Assembly (NCBI GenBank): GCA_023268575.1
Contig: JALRCL010000903.1
Span: forward strand, 1-8,025
DNA: 8,025 bases
Origin: Patulibacter sp.
GTDB lineage: Bacteria > Actinomycetota > Thermoleophilia > Solirubrobacterales > Solirubrobacteraceae
Direction of reading: 5' to 3'
Part shown: positions 1 through 6,463 of the stretch, piece by piece
Layout of the letters: each line of letters begins with the position of its first letter
Position numbering within the stretch: the stretch's first letter is position 1
Translations under genes and position numbers: made by a program
The notes under the pieces: generated by a model
The model's input: the letters and a program-made list of their open reading frames with translations, nothing else
Told to the model about the DNA's origin: nothing
The model's database searches: none

Positions 1-120
1 ACGCGGAACTTCGAGATCATCTTCAACGCGGCCTTCGAACTCGGCTACGCCTGGGCAACGGTGCACGCCCGCACGGTCGAGCAGAAGTACATCGGGCCGT
101 CGCGATGGAGTGCCGCGTGA
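1..120 (+). CDS. C-terminal end of an unidentified protein (5' end outside window)
   Basis: Reading frame 1 is open from the window edge to a TGA at 118-120, giving 39 residues that begin TRNFEIIFNAAFELGYAWAT and end in GPSRWSAA. About 35 of the 39 codons end in G or C, while the other two forward frames of this stretch lose that bias, so this frame is the coding one. The fragment mixes hydrophobic and aromatic residues like a folded C-terminus, but I do not recognise the family. It runs into a flavin-reductase-like frame through a 16-nt overlap (ATG at 105), or a 4-nt GTGA overlap if that gene starts at the GTG at 117. This suggests either a translationally coupled gene pair or two truncated genes joined together. 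It does not resemble the upstream part of a flavin reductase, so a simple frameshift within one gene looks unlikely. Confidence 0.55.
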   Translation, partial: TRNFEIIFNAAFELGYAWATVHARTVEQKYIGPSRWSAA

Positions 121-335
121 CCCAGACGCTCGAGCTGCGCGACCTGGACGGGGCCGACATCGACCGCCACGTGATCATCGGCCAGGTCGTCGGCGTCCAC
201 CTCGACGAGCGGTTCGTGCTGCCCGACGGGCGCGTGGACACGGCGGGGCTGCAGCCGATCGCGCGTTGCGGCTACCTCGACGAGTACGCGGTGACCGACG
301 AGCTCTTCGCGCTCCAGCGGCCGACCGGCGGCTGA
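105..335 (+). CDS. Flavin reductase-like (FMN-binding split-barrel) C-terminal fragment
   Basis: The 76 residues from ATG 105 match the C-terminal third of the flavin reductase family (FMN-binding split barrel, PF01613-like). They start with an ECRVTQ strand, then have HVIIGQVVGVHLDERF, DGRVDTAGLQPIARCGY, and a final YAVTDELFALQRP strand. Family members normally have about 160-210 residues and use FMN with NAD(P)H, often supplying reduced flavin to a partner monooxygenase. Here the N-terminal part, which carries much of the FMN phosphate-binding site, is missing: the frame has no credible start further upstream and loses its GC3 bias before position 105. The GTG at 117 is an alternative start. 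The gene is probably a remnant or truncated copy, although a coupled small protein cannot be excluded. The family assignment is firmer than the claim of function. Confidence 0.65.
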   Translation: MECRVTQTLELRDLDGADIDRHVIIGQVVGVHLDERFVLPDGRVDTAGLQPIARCGYLDEYAVTDELFALQRPTGG

Positions 336-354
336 GCGCGACGCGCCGGCGCGC
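336..354 (+). terminator. Possible hairpin terminator after the flavin reductase-like frame
   Basis: Directly after the TGA, GCGCG (336-340) can pair with CGCGC (350-354). The same stretch alternatively contains the 12-bp palindrome CGCGCCGGCGCG (342-353). There is no T-run, and short GC palindromes are common in DNA of this composition, so the call is weak. The rest of the 149 bp convergent gap up to the fliI stop shows only an imperfect long-range pairing between GGGCCG near 363 and CGGCCC near 418, and no ORF with coding bias. Confidence 0.22.
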
Positions 355-484
355 ACCGGAGGGGCCGCGCCCATCGACGCGCTTGCCGGCGACATGACCG
401 CGGCGACGCGCGATCGGCCCGTGCTCAGACGTGAATCCACCGATCCTCGGGTCGCCTCGCGGCCGATGACCGATGGAATCAGGC

Positions 485-1900
485 TCAGGCCGCGGCGGGC
501 TCGGCCGGCGCCTGCGCGGCGTCGAGCTCGAGCGCGCGGTTGCCGAGGGCGGTGAGCGCCTCGACGGCCTCGGCGACCGACGACGGCTCGTCCGGCGCCT
601 GGCGCAGGAACGCCTCGACGGGCTCGCGCAGCGCGATCGCCGTGTCCGTCCGCGGGTCCGAGCCCGGCTGGTAGGCCCCGATCGCGATCAGGTCGGCGCG
701 GTCGCGATGGTCGGCCAGCAGGCCGCGCACGCGGGTCGCCGCCGCGCGCTCGTCGCCGCCGGTGAGGTCCCCCACGAGGCGCGAGACGCTCTGCAGGACG
801 TCGATCGCGGGGTAGTGGCCACGATGGGCCATCTCGCGCGTGAGCACGACGTGCCCGTCGAGGATCGAGCGGACCGCGTCGGCGATCGGCTCGTTCATGT
901 CGTCGCCGTCGACGAGCACCGTGTAGAGCCCGGTGATCGACCCGCGCGGCGAGGTCCCGGCCCGCTCGAGCAGCCGCGGCAGCTGCGCGAAGACGCTCGG
1001 CGTGTAGCCCCGGGTGGCGGGCGGCTCGCCGATCGCCAGGCCGACCTCGCGCTGGGCCATCGCGAAGCGGGTGACGGAGTCCATCATCAGGACGACGTCC
1101 TGCCCCTGGTCGCGGAAGTGCTCGGCGATCGCGGTCGCGGTGTAGGCGGCCCGGATCCGGACGAGCGCCGGCTGGTCGGAGGTCGCGCAGACGACGACGG
1201 AGCGCTCGAGCGCCGAGCCGAGGTCGCGCTCGACGAACTCGCGCAGCTCGCGGCCGCGCTCGCCGACGAGCGCGATGACGTTCACGTCGGCGGTCGTGGA
1301 GCGGGCGATCATCCCCAGCAGCGACGACTTGCCGACGCCGGAGCCGGCGAAGATCCCCAGGCGCTGCCCCCGGCCGCACGGCACGAGCGCGTCGAGCGCG
1401 CGGACGCCGAGGCCGATCCGCTCGGTGATCCGCGGCCGGCTCAGCGGGTCGGGCGGCGGCGCGACGGTCGAGCGCAGCGGCCCGTCGGGTTCCTCGCGCC
1501 CGTCGATCGGCCGCCCGAGCCCGTCGAGCACGCGGCCGAGCAGCTCCTCCCCCACGGCCAGCCGGAACGGGTGCCCGCTGGCGGTCACGGTCGTCCCCGG
1601 CCCGATCCCGGTCAGCTCGCCGAGCGGCATGAGCAGCGTGCGGCCGGCGCGGAAGCCGACGACCTCCGCGGGGACGGGCTCCAGGCCGGTCCCGCGGCGC
1701 GCGGGATGGACGTGGCAGAGCTCGCCGACCTCGGCGCGCAGCCCCGTCGCCTCGACGACGAGCCCGATCACGTCGGCCACGAGGCCGTTCTGGCGCCCGA
1801 GGTCCGCGCTCTTCACCGCCTGCAGGTAGCGCCCGAGGCCGCCGGGGCCGTCCGCGGCGTCCGGCTCGGCCAGCACCTCGCGGGTCAGCGGCGGGATCAT
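485..1900 (-). CDS. fliI: Flagellar type III export ATPase FliI
   Basis: This 471-residue protein is the cytoplasmic ATPase that, as a hexamer at the base of the flagellar export gate, helps load and unfold export substrates. An N-terminal beta-barrel domain (about 20-110) precedes the RecA-type ATPase domain. The Walker A motif is AGSGVGKSS at 185-193 with lysine K191. GER at 213-215 supplies the likely catalytic glutamate E214, 23 residues downstream of K191, the same spacing I recall for Salmonella FliI. Walker B is VVLMMDS with D274. YTPSVFAQLPRLLERAG follows at 299-315, then DDMNEP at 333-338 and SILDGH at 345-350. All key residues are present and the length is normal (family about 430-470), so it should be active. 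The ATG overlaps the fliH stop as ATGA, implying coupled translation, with a GGAG 11 nt upstream. A short Ala/Pro tail ends the protein. fliJ does not follow, and this is the last gene of the operon. Confidence 0.97.
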   Translation of the reverse strand: MIPPLTREVLAEPDAADGPGGLGRYLQAVKSADLGRQNGLVADVIGLVVEATGLRAEVGELCHVHPARRGTGLEPVPAEVVGFRAGRTLLMPLGELTGIGPGTTVTASGHPFRLAVGEELLGRVLDGLGRPIDGREEPDGPLRSTVAPPPDPLSRPRITERIGLGVRALDALVPCGRGQRLGIFAGSGVGKSSLLGMIARSTTADVNVIALVGERGRELREFVERDLGSALERSVVVCATSDQPALVRIRAAYTATAIAEHFRDQGQDVVLMMDSVTRFAMAQREVGLAIGEPPATRGYTPSVFAQLPRLLERAGTSPRGSITGLYTVLVDGDDMNEPIADAVRSILDGHVVLTREMAHRGHYPAIDVLQSVSRLVGDLTGGDERAAATRVRGLLADHRDRADLIAIGAYQPGSDPRTDTAIALREPVEAFLRQAPDEPSSVAEAVEALTALGNRALELDAAQAPAEPAAA

Positions 1901-2589
1901 CGCCGGGCCGTCTCCCGCAGGAGCTGGCGGGCGCGGTCGAGCTTCGCCTCGATCCGCACGTCGACCTCGCCGGCCGCGGTGCGCACGAGCGCGCCACCGC
2001 GTCCGACGCGGCGCTCGCCGAGCAGCTCGCAGCGCTCGATGCCGCCGAGCTCGTCGCGCAGGCCGTCGAGGCCGTCGCGCAGCGCCGGCAGGTCGTCGGG
2101 GTGCACGAGGATCGTGATCTGCGACCGGTCCACGAGGCCGCGCAGGCCGCCGCGGACGACGTCGAGGACCCGCTCGGGCTCCGCGTCGATCGCGCCGACG
2201 ACGATCTTCTCGGCGAGCTGCAGCGCGAGCTCCACCGCGTCGCGCTCGAGGCGCTCGGCGAGCTCGCCCGCCGCGCCGCGCGCCTCCTGCACCGCCTCGG
2301 CCAGCGCGCGCGCCGACGGCTCGAGCGTCGCCGCCGTCTCCGCGCGCGCCTGCGCCAGGCCCTCGGCCCGGCCGGCGGCGCGCGCCTGCTCGCGGATCGC
2401 GTCGGCCTCCGAGCGGGCGTCGGCGATCGCCCGCGAGAGCTCGCCGACGGTCGGTGGGCGCTCGGCGGGCTGCAGGGTCGGGAACGCGAAGGCGTGCGCC
2501 GCCCGCTCCGGCTCGACGCCCGGGAGGGGGGCGACGTCGTGGTCGATCAGCGGTCCGTGCACGTCACACCATGTCGTCGCCGTTGCCAC
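1897..2589 (-). CDS. fliH: Flagellar export apparatus protein FliH (FliI regulator/stator)
   Basis: The 230-residue product fits FliH, the peripheral-stalk-like protein that binds FliI, restrains its ATPase and docks it to the C-ring. A variable N-terminus (1-48) leads into an Ala/Glu/Arg-rich helix with a glycine-spaced core, AAGRAEGLAQARAE, at 71-84. The C-terminal domain has the usual blocks: ELALQLAEKIVVGAI (120-134), ITILVHPDDLPAL (158-170) and RVGRGGALVRTAAGEVDVRI (194-213). Position between fliG and fliI supports the call. The start is uncertain. GTG at 2589 overlaps fliG by 26 nt and has no clear Shine-Dalgarno. A second in-frame GTG at 2562, just past the fliG stop, would remove nine residues. 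The stop overlaps the fliI ATG by 4 nt. FliH is poorly conserved, so the evidence is domain pattern plus context. Confidence 0.9.
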   Translation of the reverse strand: MATATTWCDVHGPLIDHDVAPLPGVEPERAAHAFAFPTLQPAERPPTVGELSRAIADARSEADAIREQARAAGRAEGLAQARAETAATLEPSARALAEAVQEARGAAGELAERLERDAVELALQLAEKIVVGAIDAEPERVLDVVRGGLRGLVDRSQITILVHPDDLPALRDGLDGLRDELGGIERCELLGERRVGRGGALVRTAAGEVDVRIEAKLDRARQLLRETARR

Positions 2590-3664
2590 GCCCGATGACG
2601 AGCGTGCCGGCCTCCTCGAGCCGTCGCACGACGGCGACGATCCGGCCCTGGGCCTCCTCCACCACGCGCTTGAGCTGCGGCGGCTGGAACTCCATCTCGT
2701 CGCGCAGCATCTCCGCGGCCCGCTGCGAGAGGTTCGCGAGGATCCGGTCCTGGACCTGCGCGTCGACGCCGCGCAGCGCGAGCGCGAGGTCGCGCTGCTC
2801 CACGTCGCGCAGGACGAGCTGGATCGAGCGGTCGTCGAGCCCGGCGACGTCCTCGAAGACGAAGAGCTTGCGGCGGACCTCCTCGGCGAGCTCGGGGTCG
2901 CTCTCGGCGAGCGCGTCGAGGACGTTGCGCTCGGTGCCGCGGTCGGTGTTGTTCAGGATCTGCGCGAGCGTGTCGACGCCGCCGGCCGCCTGGTAGTCCT
3001 GCTCGATCACCGACGCGACCTTGTTGCGCACGACCGCCTCGATCCGCTTGACGACCTCGGGGTTCGTCTCGCTCATCGTGCCGACGCGCAGCGCGATGTC
3101 GGCCTGCTCGGCGGGCTCCATCCCGGCGAGCACCTGCGAGGCCAGCCGCGTGGAGAGGTTCGCGATCACGAGCGCGCGGGTCTGCGGCGACTCCGCGCGC
3201 AGGAACGCCGCGACCTGCTCCGGCGGCGTACGACGCAGGAACTCGAACGGCCGCATCTCGATCACCGACGCGAGGCGCCCGATGATCTCCTCGGCGCGGT
3301 CGGCGCCGAGCGAGCGCTCGAGGACCTCGCGGGCGAACTCCACGCCGCCCTCGGCGAAGGACTGCAGCGCGACCGTCATCGCGGCGGCCTCCTCGAAGAC
3401 GCCCTCGATGTGGTCGGGCTGGACCTGGCCGAGCTTCGCCATCTCGAGCGTCAGCGCCTCGATCTCCTCGTCGCGGAGGTGCTTGAAGATCTGCGCGGCG
3501 CGGTCGGTCCCCAGCGACACGAGGAGGATCGCGGCCTTGCGCCGGCCGGAGATCCCGAGCGGCACGAGCGGCCGCCCCGACGGGGTGCTCGGTGGCGCCT
3601 CGAGGGCGAACGGGTCCGGGTCGACGACCTCGAAGCCGTCGTCGGTGAAGGGCTCGACGGCCAT
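2564..3664 (-). CDS. fliG: Flagellar motor switch protein FliG
   Basis: The 366-residue rotor protein binds the MS ring, receives torque from the MotA stator and transmits the CheY/FliM switch signal. After a roughly 36-residue acidic/proline-rich extension, the conserved N-terminal domain starts at SGRRKAAILLVSLG (39-52) and mediates FliF binding and ring polymerisation. The middle domain carries ESPQTRALVIANL at 158-170, where most FliG proteins have EHPQ, the FliM-binding motif. The C-terminal domain has KLFVFEDVAGLDDRSIQLVL (266-285), including the charged torque helix DDRSIQLVLRDVE (277-289), then RAAEMLRDEMEF (315-326) and RRLEEAGTLVI (347-357). The ATG is chosen because it overlaps the fliF TGA by one nucleotide (TGATG), with GAGGA just upstream. 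The reading frame stays open far upstream of this ATG, but that part is antisense-type noise over fliF. Confidence 0.97.
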   Translation of the reverse strand: MAVEPFTDDGFEVVDPDPFALEAPPSTPSGRPLVPLGISGRRKAAILLVSLGTDRAAQIFKHLRDEEIEALTLEMAKLGQVQPDHIEGVFEEAAAMTVALQSFAEGGVEFAREVLERSLGADRAEEIIGRLASVIEMRPFEFLRRTPPEQVAAFLRAESPQTRALVIANLSTRLASQVLAGMEPAEQADIALRVGTMSETNPEVVKRIEAVVRNKVASVIEQDYQAAGGVDTLAQILNNTDRGTERNVLDALAESDPELAEEVRRKLFVFEDVAGLDDRSIQLVLRDVEQRDLALALRGVDAQVQDRILANLSQRAAEMLRDEMEFQPPQLKRVVEEAQGRIVAVVRRLEEAGTLVIGRGNGDDMV

Positions 3665-5208
3665 CAGTCCTCGCCCATCCAGTGGCGGACCTGGTGGGCG
3701 ACCTTCTCGGGCTCCCGCTCGGCGAGCTCCTCGATCTGTCGACGCGCGACGGGCGCCTGGTACTCGGCCAGCGGCGGGACGCCGACGGCCGCGAGCTGCG
3801 CGGTCGGCTGCTCGGCGTGCAGCGCGCGGATCGGGCGTGGGGGCTCGAGCTCGTCCAGCCACGCGGCGCTCGCCAGCGGCTCGCCCTCCCGGCGACGCAG
3901 GTGGCGTCCGACGAGGACGAGGAAGACGATCGTCGCGAGCCCGAGCAGGGCCCACTTCCCGGCGGCGAGGATCCCGCCGGGCACCATCGGCCCGGCGGCC
4001 GGCGCCGGCGGGGCGGCGAACGGCACGCGGGTGACCGTCAGCTGGTCGCCGCGCTGGCGGTCGATGCCCGCCGCGGCGGCCACCGCGCTCTGGATCGCGG
4101 GGATCTGCGCCTGCGGGACCTTGTCGGAGACCATCACCGCGACGCTCTGCTTCTGCACGCCGCCGGCGGCGATCTCGCGCTTCTCGACGGTCTTGTCGTT
4201 GCCGAGCTCGCGGTCGGTCGTCTCGTTGGAGTAGCGGGAGTTCCCGCCGCCGCCGGCGCCGCCGGCCGCGTAGCCGGGCACCGTCGAGGCGGAGTTGCTC
4301 GCGCCGCCGGCGCCGCCGGTGCCGCGCATCTGCTCCGTCGAGGTCTTCTCCTTCAGCGGCACCGACCGGCGGCCGTAGCGCAGCTGCTCCTGCGTGGCCT
4401 TGTCGGCGTCGATGTCGGCGCTGACGCGGACGCGGGCCTTGTCCGGGCCGACGGTCTGCGCGAGCAGCGTCGTGAGGCTCGTCTCCATCGTGCGCTGGTA
4501 CTTCTGCGCCGCGCTCTGCTTCGCGAGCGTCGCGCCCGTCCCGCCGGCCGCGTCGCCCGCGGCGCCGTTGGGCCACAGCAGCTGGCCGGCCGCGTCGGTG
4601 ATCGTGACGTTCTGCGGGCGCAGCGACTTGACGCTCGAGGCGACGAGCCGGGCGATCCCCTGGACCGCCGACGGGTCGATGTCCGCCGCGCCGAGGAGGA
4701 CCGCGGCGCTCGGCTGCGGGGCGTCCTCGGTGAACAGCGCGTCGTTGTCGTCGGGCAGCACGAGCTGGACGGACGCCGAGCCGACGCCCTGGATCTGGCG
4801 GATCGTGTTCGCCAGCTCGCCCTCCATCGCGCGCTGGTACGTCACGCGCTGCTGCATCTGGCTCGTGCCCATGCTCTGCTCGTCGAAGAGCTCGAAGCCG
4901 GGCTGGATCTTGCCGCCGGACACGCCGCCGACCTCGGCCAGGGCGATCCGGGCGTTCGCGACGTCCGCCTTCTGGACGGCGAGGGCGGTGCCGTTGTTCT
5001 GCAGCTCGTAGCCGACGCCCTTCTCGTCCAGCGCGGCGGTCATCTTGCCGGTCTGCGCCGGGTCCAGGGCGGTGACGATCGTCGTGTAGCTCGGCTTCGT
5101 GGCGAGCGAGAACATGATGTAGAGGACCACCAGGACGCCGACGGCGGCACCGCCGACGGCGATCCTCCCGCGGGTCGAGAGGTTGGCCAGGAGCTTCGGG
5201 AGGGGCAT
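3664..5208 (-). CDS. fliF: Flagellar MS-ring protein FliF
   Basis: The 514-residue product assembles the MS ring, the inner-membrane platform for the export gate, rod and C-ring. One transmembrane helix lies at about 15-36 (IAVGGAAVGVLVVLYIMFSL) and a second at about 428-445 (KWALLGLATIVFLVLVGRH). Between them are the periplasmic ring-building modules: a first from about 40, the YscJ/FliF-type block FELFDEQSMGTSQMQQRVTY (105-124) through GVGSASVQLVLP (141-152), and a third near 240-400 interrupted by a Gly/Ser linker (about 296-325). The cytoplasmic tail ends EPEKVAHQVRHWMGED, the FliG-binding helix. The length is near the family norm (500-580). The start ATG has an excellent Shine-Dalgarno (GAGGAG, 5 nt away). 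An in-frame TGA nine bases before that Shine-Dalgarno-linked ATG region separates it from a short upstream ORF in the same frame. Confidence 0.97.
   Translation of the reverse strand: MPLPKLLANLSTRGRIAVGGAAVGVLVVLYIMFSLATKPSYTTIVTALDPAQTGKMTAALDEKGVGYELQNNGTALAVQKADVANARIALAEVGGVSGGKIQPGFELFDEQSMGTSQMQQRVTYQRAMEGELANTIRQIQGVGSASVQLVLPDDNDALFTEDAPQPSAAVLLGAADIDPSAVQGIARLVASSVKSLRPQNVTITDAAGQLLWPNGAAGDAAGGTGATLAKQSAAQKYQRTMETSLTTLLAQTVGPDKARVRVSADIDADKATQEQLRYGRRSVPLKEKTSTEQMRGTGGAGGASNSASTVPGYAAGGAGGGGNSRYSNETTDRELGNDKTVEKREIAAGGVQKQSVAVMVSDKVPQAQIPAIQSAVAAAAGIDRQRGDQLTVTRVPFAAPPAPAAGPMVPGGILAAGKWALLGLATIVFLVLVGRHLRRREGEPLASAAWLDELEPPRPIRALHAEQPTAQLAAVGVPPLAEYQAPVARRQIEELAEREPEKVAHQVRHWMGED
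4249..4319. repeat. 17-bp direct repeat in the FliF glycine linker
   Basis: GCCGCCGGCGCCGCCGG occurs exactly twice, at 4249-4265 and 4303-4319. The copies are 54 bp apart, a whole number of codons, and encode glycine-rich turns (GGAGG) in the linker of the third periplasmic module of FliF. Such glycine codon runs can expand or contract in frame by slippage, so linker length may vary between strains. It is probably structural rather than regulatory. Confidence 0.6.
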
Positions 5209-5213
5209 GCGCG

Positions 5214-5219
5214 CTCCTC
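5214..5219 (-). promoter_or_regulatory. Strong ribosome binding site of fliF
   Basis: On the minus strand GAGGAG sits 5 nt before the fliF ATG. It is the best Shine-Dalgarno in the operon and settles the fliF start. The TGA of the preceding 26-codon ORF (5220-5218) runs directly into it as TGAGGAG, so ribosomes ending there would stop on the fliF initiation site. Confidence 0.8.
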
Positions 5220-5298
5220 AGGGGCGCGTCGTGCCCCGCGCCGCGACGGTGGTGGTCGCGCGGGCGGAGGACGGGCCGGGGGTGACGGTCTGGGACAT
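5218..5298 (-). CDS. Putative 26-codon leader ORF between fliE and fliF
   Basis: The only real gap in the operon holds an ORF that starts with ATG immediately after the fliE TAG (TAGATG) and ends in TGA at 5220-5218. The predicted peptide begins MSQTVTPGPSSARATTTVAA and ends RGTTRP. Every codon ends in G or C, as in the neighbouring genes. It is in the same frame as fliF, with only GGA GCG CGC between its TGA and the fliF ATG, and the TGA overlaps the fliF Shine-Dalgarno. Two readings fit: a leader whose termination couples fliE and fliF translation, or a former N-terminal extension of FliF cut off by a nonsense codon. It has no Shine-Dalgarno of its own and would rely on reinitiation after fliE. 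I recognise no peptide family. Confidence 0.35.
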   Translation of the reverse strand: MSQTVTPGPSSARATTTVAARGTTRP

Positions 5299-5634
5299 CT
5301 AGATCTGGGTGTGGAGGACGGTGGTGAGCGCCTCGACGCCCTTCGTGCGCAGCGTGCTGGCCATCTGCATCGCGAGCTTCGCCTTCTCGGCCGCCATGAC
5401 GACCGACTCGACGTTCTCGGCGGTGCCGGAGGCGAGCGCGGCGGCGCCGTCGGCGGCCGCCTGCTGCGTGCGCTCCAGGCCGCCGATCGCGTTGCTCAGG
5501 ACGTTCCCGAACGACGACGCGCCCGCCGGGTCGATGAGCTGGCCGCCGTCGAGCTCGACGGGCGGCGTCGAGATCGGCTGGATCGTCGACTCGGCGCCGA
5601 GGACCATGCTCGGATCGATCGGCGGGATCGTCAT
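5299..5634 (-). CDS. fliE: Flagellar hook-basal body adaptor protein FliE
   Basis: The 111-residue protein is FliE, the small export substrate that joins the MS ring to the proximal rod and is needed early for rod export. The N-terminal half is variable and Pro/Asp-rich (IPPIDPSMVLGAES). The C-terminal half carries the family's helical signature, with VVMAAEKAKLAMQMASTLRT at about 78-97 and a final GVEALTTVLHTQI, corresponding to the usual pattern of a KA-x-QL-type helix followed by a KxVEAY-like segment. Length is typical (about 95-115). The ATG overlaps the flgC stop as ATGA. There is no clear Shine-Dalgarno, consistent with translational coupling. The gene ends in TAG, whereas the other genes of the operon end in TGA. 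Confidence 0.92.
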   Translation of the reverse strand: MTIPPIDPSMVLGAESTIQPISTPPVELDGGQLIDPAGASSFGNVLSNAIGGLERTQQAAADGAAALASGTAENVESVVMAAEKAKLAMQMASTLRTKGVEALTTVLHTQI

Positions 5635-6092
5635 CGCAGCAGGTCGAGGGTGCGGGTGAACATCTGCTTCGTCGCCTGCATCGCGGTGACGTTCGCCTCG
5701 TAGGCACGGGACGAGGAGATGAGGTCGACCATCTCGGTGACGGTGTCGACGGCGGGCATCTCGACGTAGCCGTCGGCGTTCGCGTCGGGATGGCCGGGGT
5801 CGTAGACCAGGCGCGGCGGCGCCGGGTGCTCGACGACCCCGGCCACCTCGACGCCTCCGGCCGCCCCGGCGCCCCCCGACGCCGCGGCGGTGCGCATCGC
5901 TCCGTCGAGCGCTCCGCGGAAGGCCGTCCCCCCGGAGGCCTCCTCGAGCACGACGGTCTTGCGACGGTACGGTCCGCCCTCGGCGGTCCGGGTGGTCTGG
6001 GCGTTGGCGAGGTTCTCCGCCGTCACGTCCATCTGGAGGCGGTTCGCGGTCAGCGCCGAGGCACTGACGTCGATCGCGCCGAAGAGGCTCAT
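5631..6092 (-). CDS. flgC: Flagellar proximal rod protein FlgC
   Basis: The 153-residue rod protein is exported through the flagellar apparatus and stacks with FlgB, FlgF and FliE between MS ring and distal rod. The N-terminal signature is clear: SASALTANRLQMDVTAENLA at 10-29, then NAQTTRTAEGGPYRRK (30-45). The C-terminus has YDPGHPDANADGYVEMPAVD (97-116), followed by an EMVDLISSSRAYEANVTAMQ block and KQMFTRTLDLLR. These two helical ends pack as a coiled coil in the rod. The middle (about 52-82) holds a Gly/Ala-rich insert (AAASGGAGAAGG) that slightly lengthens the protein over the usual 135-150 residues. ATG 6092 has GGGAG six bases upstream and overlaps the flgB stop as ATGA. Confidence 0.96.
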   Translation of the reverse strand: MSLFGAIDVSASALTANRLQMDVTAENLANAQTTRTAEGGPYRRKTVVLEEASGGTAFRGALDGAMRTAAASGGAGAAGGVEVAGVVEHPAPPRLVYDPGHPDANADGYVEMPAVDTVTEMVDLISSSRAYEANVTAMQATKQMFTRTLDLLR

Positions 6093-6463
6093 GCGCCGCT
6101 CCCGATCGCGGTGGTGAGGATGTCGATCCGGCTGCGGGCGACCGTCACGAGCGCCTGCTGGTCCAGCGCGTTCTTCGCCAGCTCCGCGGACTCGCGCTCG
6201 AGGTCGATCCCGTTGCCGTCGGCCGATTGCGCCCCGCGCTCGACGGCGGGCGCGTAGGTGGCCGAGGTCTCCCCCGCCGCCATCGCGTCGCGCAGCTGCG
6301 CATGGAAGTCGACGTCCTGGCGCTGGTAGCCGGGCGTGTTGACGTTGGCCAGGTTCGCCGTCAGCAGCTGCTGACGCATGGCGGCACCCTGGATGGCGCT
6401 GTTCAGCGCCTGCTGGGTCGGGTCGATGAGGCTCACGGCAGGGGTGGTCGTCGTCCGATCCAT
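6089..6463 (-). CDS. flgB: Flagellar proximal rod protein FlgB (first gene of the operon)
   Basis: The 124-residue protein is the first rod protein at the base of the flagellar axle. The rod signature runs LLTANLANVNTPGYQRQDVDF over 33-53, with the usual ANxAN-xxTPGY-R core. The C-terminal helix is ALVTVARSRIDILTTAIG (104-121). The frame stays open far upstream, but ATG 6463 gives the family's normal length (about 110-140) and an N-terminus (MDRTTTTPAVSLIDPTQQAL) like other FlgB proteins. There is no Shine-Dalgarno before it, and the start codon lies in a perfect 6-bp stem with a 4-nt loop. The gene heads the flgB-fliI operon, with a sigma-28-like promoter match about 40 bp upstream. Confidence 0.94.
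   Translation of the reverse strand: MDRTTTTPAVSLIDPTQQALNSAIQGAAMRQQLLTANLANVNTPGYQRQDVDFHAQLRDAMAAGETSATYAPAVERGAQSADGNGIDLERESAELAKNALDQQALVTVARSRIDILTTAIGSGA

Noticed and set aside
45..1997. 650-codon minus-strand frame over fliI
   Set aside because: It is an out-of-frame shadow of fliI and the flanking region, dominated by Arg and Ala.
473..4234. 1253-codon open frame on the plus strand across fliI, fliH, fliG and part of fliF
   Set aside because: It is antisense to four well-identified genes. Its translation is low-complexity and rich in Arg, Asp, Leu and Ala with no domain pattern. Long antisense frames are expected at this GC content.
3682..5703. 673-codon plus-strand frame across fliF, fliE and flgC
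   Set aside because: It is antisense to three firmly assigned overlapping genes, with no recognisable domains.
2564..5707. 1047-codon minus-strand frame ending with FliG
   Set aside because: Only the last 366 codons (from ATG 3664) are FliG. The upstream part is the wrong frame of fliF, fliE and flgC, with an Arg/Pro-rich translation. It is not a fusion.
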